Source of the DNA: Gemmatimonadota bacterium
GTDB lineage: Bacteria; Gemmatimonadota; Gemmatimonadetes; Longimicrobiales; Gaopeijiaceae
DNA: 10,776 nucleotides
Reading direction: 5' to 3'
NCBI GenBank assembly: GCA_003567615.1
Contig: PWZC01000316.1
Location: 1-10,776, forward strand
The stretch's first letter is position 1. Every line of letters begins with the position of its first letter. Below are positions 5,968-10,776 of this stretch, piece by piece. The position numbers were made by a program, and so were the translations under genes. The notes beneath the pieces were generated by a model that saw nothing but the letters and a program-made list of their open reading frames with translations, was not told the DNA's origin and did not search any database.

Positions 5968-7821
5968 ATGCGCCTGAATCGTCTGTTCGGTCGAGGCCGC
6001 TCGTTCCCCCCGGGGGACGGGCGGCCTCGCGCCGTCTGGGGTTCTGCCCTCACCGTGGTGGCGATGATGGTGGTGGGGTGCCAGCTTGGCGAAGCGCCGG
6101 CGCCGGAACCGCCGGCACCGGCACCTGAGCCGGTGGCCATGGAGGGTCCAGCCCTGGAGGAGGGTGTGCCCGACATGGATCCGGCGAGAGCCCGCGAAGC
6201 CGCCGAACTCCTCGCCCGGGGAGAGGCCTTCCTTGCGGCCGGGGAAGCAGAGGCCGCACTCGACCGTGCCGAGGAGGTGGCCGCTCGCTTTGCCCGGGTC
6301 CCCGGGACGGTGGGGGCCCTCTGGTTGGAGGCCCGTGCCCGGGCCGCCCTGGAGGCTTGGGTCGCGGCCGAGGAGGCGGCGGACGCCTATCTGGCCCGGG
6401 GGGCGCCGCCTTCGGAGGAAGCTGCGGCCGTGCGCCTTCTCCTGGCCCGTGTGCGTCTGGAGGGTCGGCTTCCGGGGGGGATCGAGTCGTTGTTCGACAT
6501 TCCGGCGGATGCGCCCTCGGCGGTACTCGATGAGGCCGAGACACTGGCCCTCTCCACGGCCGATGGCCTCCCACTTCCCGTCCTCAGGGATCTGGTGGAC
6601 GAAGCTCCGCGTCATCCGCGAATCCATCCGGTCTTCCACGTGGAGTTGGCCACCCGGACGGCGCTTCTGGGAGACGAGGGTGCGGCTCGCCGCATGGCCG
6701 AATCGGCCCTGGAGCTGGACCCGGGGGAGCGGGTGGCCGAGCGGGCTCGTGCAGTCTTGAGGGGTGAGCTGGAAACCGTGGAGGCTGAGCTCGTGTCCAT
6801 GGCGGCTCTCCTTCCCGAGGGTGGGCCTCCGTCCCTCCGGAGCCTGGCGGCGGAGATCCGGGCCGGTGTGGAGGTGGCGCTGTCCGAAGCCGAGGCTACG
6901 GGTCGACCCGTGCGGTTCACCGTTCTCGATGATCAGGCGTCCAGGGCCCGGGTGGAGTCCCTTGTCCGGCAGTTGGAGGAACAGGGCGCCGTGGGGCTCG
7001 TGGGCCCACTGGACGATGCCCTGGTGGAAGCGGCGGCTCGGGTCCGCTCCCGACCCCTTCCCATCATTTCGCCGACGGCTCGTCTCCTGCCCGAGGGGGT
7101 GGAGAACGTGTTTTCCCTCACCGGTGTGGATCCGGGAAGCGCCGAGACCTTGGCGCGACTGGCCCTGGATGCCGGGATCCGGGAGGTGGTCGTGGTCCAC
7201 CCTCGCCGGAGTGAGAGCCTGGCGGAATCGCAGAACTTCCGTCGGGCGTTCGAAGCGGGCGGGGGGGTGATCCGGCGGGTTCTCATGTACGCGCCGGGCA
7301 CCACGGATTTTGCCGAGCCGTTCCGGGAGGTGGTCCGCCTGCGGCCCCAGGGTCTGGTCCTGTTGCTTCCCCCGGAGGAGATCGAGTTGGTGGCGCCACA
7401 GGTGGCCTTCTTCGGTGTGGATGACCTGGAGATCACCATCCTGGGCAACGATGCCTGGAGTTCGGAGGCCGTTCTGGAGGGTGTCCCCGTTCGGCACACC
7501 AATGGTGTCCTCACGGTGACGTCTCGGGACGGCCCCGGAAGTTACGGCCCGGGATGGCGCGACTTCGTCGACAGCTACGAGACCCACTTCCGGCGCACCC
7601 TCCGGAGCCCACTCCCAGCACTGGGGTACGACGCCGCCAATCTATTCCTCGCCGCCGTGCAGTCCGGCGATGGGACCCCGGAGGGCACGGCCCGGGCCCT
7701 GGAAGCCATCCGGGGATACCCGGGGGCGACGGGGCGGCTATCGGTGGTGGATGGCCGGATTCGTCGGACCTGGACGCCGGTGCGGATCGAGAACCGTGAA
7801 CCGGTGCCCTACCGCCCCTGA
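5968..7821 (+). CDS. Lipoprotein with TPR-like and type 1 periplasmic-binding domains (LpoA/LivJ-like)
   Basis: A 617-residue envelope protein. The start at ATG 5968 is chosen because it yields a lipoprotein signal peptide: a basic n-region, a hydrophobic segment from about residue 22, and a VVGC lipobox with Cys38. The earlier in-frame ATG at 5878 would overlap rpsA. Gln at +2 of the mature protein suggests outer-membrane rather than inner-membrane retention. A Pro/Ala/Glu linker follows, then about 200 helical, Ala-rich residues resembling TPR repeats. From about residue 274 (VSMAALLPEGG) comes a type 1 periplasmic-binding fold, with VGPLDD, PIISPTA, a VVVHPRR strand and ALGYDAANLFLAA near the end. 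This layout matches LpoA, which activates penicillin-binding protein 1A in gammaproteobacteria, and the fold of LivJ-type amino acid receptors. No permease genes are adjacent, so a transport role is not supported by context. The ribosome binding site is weak. Confidence 0.82.
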   Translation: MRLNRLFGRGRSFPPGDGRPRAVWGSALTVVAMMVVGCQLGEAPAPEPPAPAPEPVAMEGPALEEGVPDMDPARAREAAELLARGEAFLAAGEAEAALDRAEEVAARFARVPGTVGALWLEARARAALEAWVAAEEAADAYLARGAPPSEEAAAVRLLLARVRLEGRLPGGIESLFDIPADAPSAVLDEAETLALSTADGLPLPVLRDLVDEAPRHPRIHPVFHVELATRTALLGDEGAARRMAESALELDPGERVAERARAVLRGELETVEAELVSMAALLPEGGPPSLRSLAAEIRAGVEVALSEAEATGRPVRFTVLDDQASRARVESLVRQLEEQGAVGLVGPLDDALVEAAARVRSRPLPIISPTARLLPEGVENVFSLTGVDPGSAETLARLALDAGIREVVVVHPRRSESLAESQNFRRAFEAGGGVIRRVLMYAPGTTDFAEPFREVVRLRPQGLVLLLPPEEIELVAPQVAFFGVDDLEITILGNDAWSSEAVLEGVPVRHTNGVLTVTSRDGPGSYGPGWRDFVDSYETHFRRTLRSPLPALGYDAANLFLAAVQSGDGTPEGTARALEAIRGYPGATGRLSVVDGRIRRTWTPVRIENREPVPYRP

Positions 7822-7843
7822 CCGGGCGATCTCCGGGGCCCGG
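7822..7843 (+). terminator. GC-rich hairpin after the lipoprotein gene
   Basis: CCGGGC (7822-7827) and GCCCGG (7838-7843) form a perfect 6-bp stem with a 10-base loop, directly after the TGA stop. No T-tract follows, so it is at best an atypical terminator or an mRNA-stabilising structure. The rest of the 77-base gap shows no recognisable promoter. Confidence 0.3.
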
Positions 7844-7883
7844 CCCCAATGGCCCCACAGCACATCCTGAATCCCCAACACGT

Positions 7884-7888
7884 GGAGA
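7884..7888 (+). promoter_or_regulatory. Ribosome binding site of the carboxyltransferase gene
   Basis: GGAGA lies ten bases before the ATG at 7899 and sixteen before the second ATG at 7905. It therefore favours the first one. Confidence 0.6.
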
Positions 7889-7898
7889 AAGCTGGCCC

Positions 7899-9449
7899 AT
7901 GAGCATGGAGTCGCGCCTGGAGGATCTGCAGAAACTTCGGGAAGAATCCCTCGGGGGAGGTGGAGAGCATCGTCTGGCCGCTCAGCATGCCCGGGGTAAG
8001 CTCTCGGCTCGGGAGCGTCTGGACCTGCTTCTGGACCCCGATTCATTCGTGGAACTCGATCGCTTCGTCACCCACAGGTCCAACGACTTCGGACTGGACC
8101 AGCAGCGGATCCTGGGCGACGGCGTGGTGACGGGGTATGGGACCATCCACGGGCGACTCGTCTACGTCTTTTCCCAGGATTTCACCGTCTTCGGGGGCTC
8201 GCTGTCCGAGACCCATGCCAAGAAGATCGTGAAGCTCCAGGAACTGGCCATGAAGAACGGGGCGCCCATCATCGGTCTGAACGACTCGGGTGGGGCGCGG
8301 ATCCAGGAAGGCGTGGTCTCACTGGGAGGGTACGCCGACATCTTCCTCCGGAACACCCTGGCTTCGGGCGTTGTCCCCCAGATCTCGCTGATCCTCGGGC
8401 CCTGTGCCGGGGGGGCCGTATATTCACCGGCCATTACCGACTTCGTGTACATGGTCCGCGGCACGAGCTACATGTTCGTCACGGGTCCCAACGTGGTGAA
8501 GACCGTCACCCACGAGGATATCGACATGGAGGGGCTGGGGGGTGCCGATGTCCATGCCTCCACCTCCGGGGTGGCCCATTTCGCCCACGATTCGGAACCG
8601 GAAAGTCTGGCAGCGGTCCGGGAACTCTTCCACTACATCCCGCAGAACAACACCGAGCGCCCCCCGGACGGGGCCGGCGATCCCCCACGCGAGGGCGCCA
8701 GTGCGCGACTCCTGGACGTCATCCCGGACAATCCCAACAAGCCGTACGACATTGTGGAGGTCATCGAGGCTGTGGTGGATGGTGGCCGCTTCTACCAGGT
8801 GCACGAGCAGTATGCCCCGAACCTGACGGTGGGATTCGCCCACGTGGGTGGGCACTCGGTGGGGATCGTGGCGAATCAGCCGGCGGTTCTGGCCGGGGTC
8901 CTGGACATCGACGCCTCGGTGAAGGGGGCCCGCTTCGTCCGCTTCTGCGATGCGTTCAACATTCCCCTCCTGGTCTTTGAGGATGTCCCCGGCTTTCTCC
9001 CGGGTGTCGGACAGGAGCATGGCGGGATCATCCGGCACGGTGCCAAGCTCCTCTACGCCTTCAGTGAGGCCACTGTCCCGAAGATCACCGTCATCACCCG
9101 GAAGGCTTACGGGGGTGCGTACGACGTCATGAATTCCAAGCATATCCGTGGCGATCTGAACCTGGCGTGGCCCACGGCCGAGATTGCCGTCATGGGACCG
9201 AAGGGAGCGGTGGAGATCCTGTTCCGGAAGGAGATTTCCCGATCGGAGAACCCGGAGGTGGTGACGGATCGGAAGATGGAGGAATACCGGGAGATGTTCG
9301 CGCATCCCTACATTGCGGCGGCGCACGGATTCCTGGACGACGTCATCGATCCCCGGGAGACCCGGGATCGGGTGATCTCGGGCTTCGACATGCTGCGGAA
9401 CAAGCGGGACCAGAATCCGCCATCCAAGCACGGGAACATCCCACTCTGA
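7899..9449 (+). CDS. pccB: Acyl-CoA carboxylase carboxyltransferase subunit (propionyl-CoA type)
   Basis: The cytoplasmic carboxyltransferase beta subunit of a biotin-dependent acyl-CoA carboxylase. It moves the carboxyl group from biotin on its partner to propionyl-CoA (giving methylmalonyl-CoA) and in some relatives acetyl-CoA. The 516-residue length is typical. Two crotonase-like halves are visible. The N-terminal half has NDSGGARIQEG at 128-138 and GPCAGG at 167-172, which shape the acyl-CoA oxyanion site. The C-terminal half has DVPGFLPGVGQEHGG (GFLPG at 365-369) for the biotin site and YGGAYDVM at 404-411. Asp409 in that motif appears to align with the Asp that favours propionyl-CoA in Streptomyces PccB; this alignment is from memory. 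It lacks the N-terminal four-Cys zinc ribbon of E. coli AccD. The downstream biotin carboxylase gene is its likely partner. Confidence 0.94.
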   Translation: MSMESRLEDLQKLREESLGGGGEHRLAAQHARGKLSARERLDLLLDPDSFVELDRFVTHRSNDFGLDQQRILGDGVVTGYGTIHGRLVYVFSQDFTVFGGSLSETHAKKIVKLQELAMKNGAPIIGLNDSGGARIQEGVVSLGGYADIFLRNTLASGVVPQISLILGPCAGGAVYSPAITDFVYMVRGTSYMFVTGPNVVKTVTHEDIDMEGLGGADVHASTSGVAHFAHDSEPESLAAVRELFHYIPQNNTERPPDGAGDPPREGASARLLDVIPDNPNKPYDIVEVIEAVVDGGRFYQVHEQYAPNLTVGFAHVGGHSVGIVANQPAVLAGVLDIDASVKGARFVRFCDAFNIPLLVFEDVPGFLPGVGQEHGGIIRHGAKLLYAFSEATVPKITVITRKAYGGAYDVMNSKHIRGDLNLAWPTAEIAVMGPKGAVEILFRKEISRSENPEVVTDRKMEEYREMFAHPYIAAAHGFLDDVIDPRETRDRVISGFDMLRNKRDQNPPSKHGNIPL

Positions 9450-9471
9450 CTCGGGGGCGGGCTCCGGATCC

Positions 9472-10479
9472 ATGCGGCACTGTGTCTTTTGCGGGGAGAG
9501 CCTTGGTGAAGGCATTCCCGAGGCCCCGGCTCCCGGGCGGCGGCATGCCTACGACCCGGGGCAGGGCCGTCTCTGGGAGATCTGTGGACGGTGCCGCCGG
9601 TGGAATCCGGTGCCGCTGGATCTCCGCTGGGAGACCTTGGAAGGCTGGGAGGCCGCGGTCCGGGATCGGGGCCGGACCACCCTGGAGACCGAGCACCTGG
9701 CTCTGATCCGGGTGGACGACGGGGAAGTGGTCCGGGTGGGGCGGCCGCCCCTCCCCGAATGGGGGGGATGGCGATACGGGAATGCCCTTCCTCGCCCCGG
9801 TCGACGAGGCGGGTTCCTTCGGCGAATGCTGTCGTCACTGCCGCCGCCGCCCCTTGAAGGCTACGATCCCTACGGTCTCACCGGTCCTCTCGGAGGGGTG
9901 GGAGGTCGAGACGGCCCCTCCCAGTGGCTGGCGTCTCCTTTCCTGGCGCAGGCCACGCCGCTGACCCTGGCCTTTACCTCGGTTCCCTTCGCGCCGGAGT
10001 GTCCCTCGTGCGGGATCCCCCTCCCCCTGGCGCCCTGGGATTTCCAGGCCGTCCGCTTCCGGGAGAGTCGGTCCGTGGACGATGTGACCGGAGTGGAAGC
10101 CCCCTGTGCCCACTGCGGCGACTGGGTCCTTCTGCCCTTGCGGCAGGTCCGGCCGGCGCTCAGGCTTGGTCTCGGCATCGTCGATTCCGATGACTCGGCC
10201 CGGGAGGTGGGGGAGGCCGCCGGTGCCGGCCTGGCCCGGGTGGGCGGGATGGAGCGGTTTCTGGCCGGTCTCGGTCGGATCGGGGCTCCCCTTGGCGATC
10301 TGGCCCGGGACGAGCGGGTGGCCCTGACCATGGCCCTGGATGCCGAGGCCGAAGCCGAGGCGCTGGAGGCGGAGTGGCGGGAGGCCGAGGAGATTGCCGC
10401 CATCATGGACGGTGAATTGACCTCGGTGACCGATTTTCAGGCCTTCCGTGCCCGCATCCTCGATGGCCTCGGCTCCTGA
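9472..10479 (+). CDS. Hypothetical protein with two zinc-ribbon motifs
   Basis: I do not recognise this 335-residue protein. Four CxxC pairs form two likely zinc sites: Cys4/Cys7 with Cys38/Cys41, and Cys177/Cys180 with Cys212/Cys215. The spacing between pairs is almost equal (30 and 31 residues). Both second pairs continue as CxxCxxWxxxPL, and both first pairs as CxxCGxxL, which suggests an internal duplication. Between them are a WGGWRYGNAL stretch, a basic Pro/Gly-rich region and PPPPLEGYDPYGL. Residues 240-335 look mostly helical; the segment from about 285 to 315 is rich in Ala and Glu and could form a coiled coil. There is no signal peptide or membrane helix. It lies 22 bases after the carboxyltransferase gene and 79 before the biotin carboxylase gene, so it is probably co-transcribed with them. 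A carboxylase accessory or a nucleic-acid-binding role are guesses. The upstream ribosome binding site is poor. Confidence 0.83.
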   Translation: MRHCVFCGESLGEGIPEAPAPGRRHAYDPGQGRLWEICGRCRRWNPVPLDLRWETLEGWEAAVRDRGRTTLETEHLALIRVDDGEVVRVGRPPLPEWGGWRYGNALPRPGRRGGFLRRMLSSLPPPPLEGYDPYGLTGPLGGVGGRDGPSQWLASPFLAQATPLTLAFTSVPFAPECPSCGIPLPLAPWDFQAVRFRESRSVDDVTGVEAPCAHCGDWVLLPLRQVRPALRLGLGIVDSDDSAREVGEAAGAGLARVGGMERFLAGLGRIGAPLGDLARDERVALTMALDAEAEAEALEAEWREAEEIAAIMDGELTSVTDFQAFRARILDGLGS

Positions 10480-10523
10480 CCGGGCCGTCGAGACCGGGCG
10501 AACCGCATACGAGAACCCACGTC

Positions 10524-10539
10524 GGGTCCAGTGGGACCC
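10524..10539 (+). promoter_or_regulatory. Hairpin just upstream of the biotin carboxylase ribosome binding site
   Basis: GGGTCC (10524-10529) and GGACCC (10534-10539) form a perfect 6-bp stem with an AGTG tetraloop, ending five bases before AGGAG. It could tune translation of the downstream gene or stabilise a processed mRNA. No T-tract follows. It may be chance in GC-rich DNA. Confidence 0.35.
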
Positions 10540-10544
10540 AAGCC

Positions 10545-10549
10545 AGGAG
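10545..10549 (+). promoter_or_regulatory. Ribosome binding site of the biotin carboxylase gene
   Basis: AGGAG is nine bases upstream of the GTG at 10559. It fixes that GTG as the start. Confidence 0.75.
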
Positions 10550-10558
10550 AGAGTCAAC

Positions 10559-10776
10559 GTGATCGAATCCGTCCTTGTGGCCAACCGGGGGGAGATCGCC
10601 GTCCGCATCATCCGTGCGTGCCGGGAGCTGGGAATCCGAAGCGTCGCCGTCTATTCCGAGGCCGATCGTCTGTCGCCCCACGTGCTTCTGGCCGACGAGG
10701 CCTACCTCCTGGGCCCGGCGCCTTCGGCGGAGAGCTACCTTCGGGTGGACCGCATCCTGGAGGTGGCAGGCCGGGC
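10559..10776 (+). CDS. accC: Biotin carboxylase subunit of acyl-CoA carboxylase, N-terminal part (3' end outside window)
   Basis: The gene starts at GTG 10559 and runs off the window after 72 complete codons. Biotin carboxylase uses ATP and bicarbonate to carboxylate biotin on its carrier, which the carboxyltransferase then uses. The visible N-terminal domain has the family's opening VLVANRGEIAVRIIRACREL, then VAVYSEAD, ADEAYLLGPAP and SYLRVDRI, all in the usual positions. The ATP-grasp core and any biotin carrier domain lie beyond the window. It therefore cannot be told whether this is a stand-alone AccC or a longer PccA-type alpha subunit carrying its own biotin domain. The neighbouring PccB-type gene makes an acyl-CoA carboxylase alpha subunit the likely role. 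Pyruvate carboxylase shares this N-terminus and is less likely from context. Confidence 0.93.
   Translation, partial: MIESVLVANRGEIAVRIIRACRELGIRSVAVYSEADRLSPHVLLADEAYLLGPAPSAESYLRVDRILEVAGR

Noticed and set aside
5734..7587. Very long open frame on the minus strand opposite the lipoprotein gene
   Set aside because: It lies opposite a gene with clear domains; long antisense frames are expected where third positions are almost always G or C. Its product is rich in His, Arg and Gly with no recognisable motif.

Overview
This window is a stretch of core metabolism and translation genes from a high-GC bacterium. All genes lie on the + strand with short gaps and strongly GC-biased third codon positions. 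A lipoprotein with a signal peptide and lipobox argues for a diderm envelope. The fused AroA-Cmk, the long acidic RpsA and the PccB-type carboxylase next to a biotin carboxylase fit an environmental phylum such as Gemmatimonadota; that assignment is an inference from memory of gene content, not a computed placement. I see no mobile element, CRISPR array, tRNA, rRNA or sign of horizontal transfer.

Left part (1-3826): the 3' end of a ribonuclease Z gene, a small unrecognised gene, a TyrA-family prephenate/arogenate dehydrogenase, and a fused EPSP synthase-cytidylate kinase. tyrA and aroA-cmk overlap by ATGA. tyrA and the aroA half serve aromatic amino acid synthesis; the cmk half makes CDP/dCDP for nucleic acid synthesis.

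Middle (3827-5927): a 226-base gap with a plausible sigma70-type promoter and a hairpin-rich leader, followed by rpsA, encoding a six-domain ribosomal protein S1. The order aroA-cmk-rpsA matches the conserved arrangement known from E. coli, except that aroA and cmk are one gene here. The only Shine-Dalgarno-like motif in the rpsA leader is inside a perfect 8-bp stem, and no ribosome binding site lies at the normal distance. This is what one would expect of an S1 autoregulatory leader.

Right part (5968-10776): a lipoprotein with a TPR-like N-terminal half and a type 1 periplasmic-binding C-terminal half (LpoA/LivJ-like architecture), then an acyl-CoA carboxylase locus. That locus has a PccB-type carboxyltransferase, an unrecognised protein with two similarly built zinc-ribbon motifs, and the start of a biotin carboxylase that runs off the window. 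The carboxylase probably makes methylmalonyl-CoA and/or malonyl-CoA.

The window is mostly ordinary. The items most worth a second look are the duplicated zinc-ribbon protein inserted between two carboxylase subunits, the rpsA leader structure, and the gene fusion.
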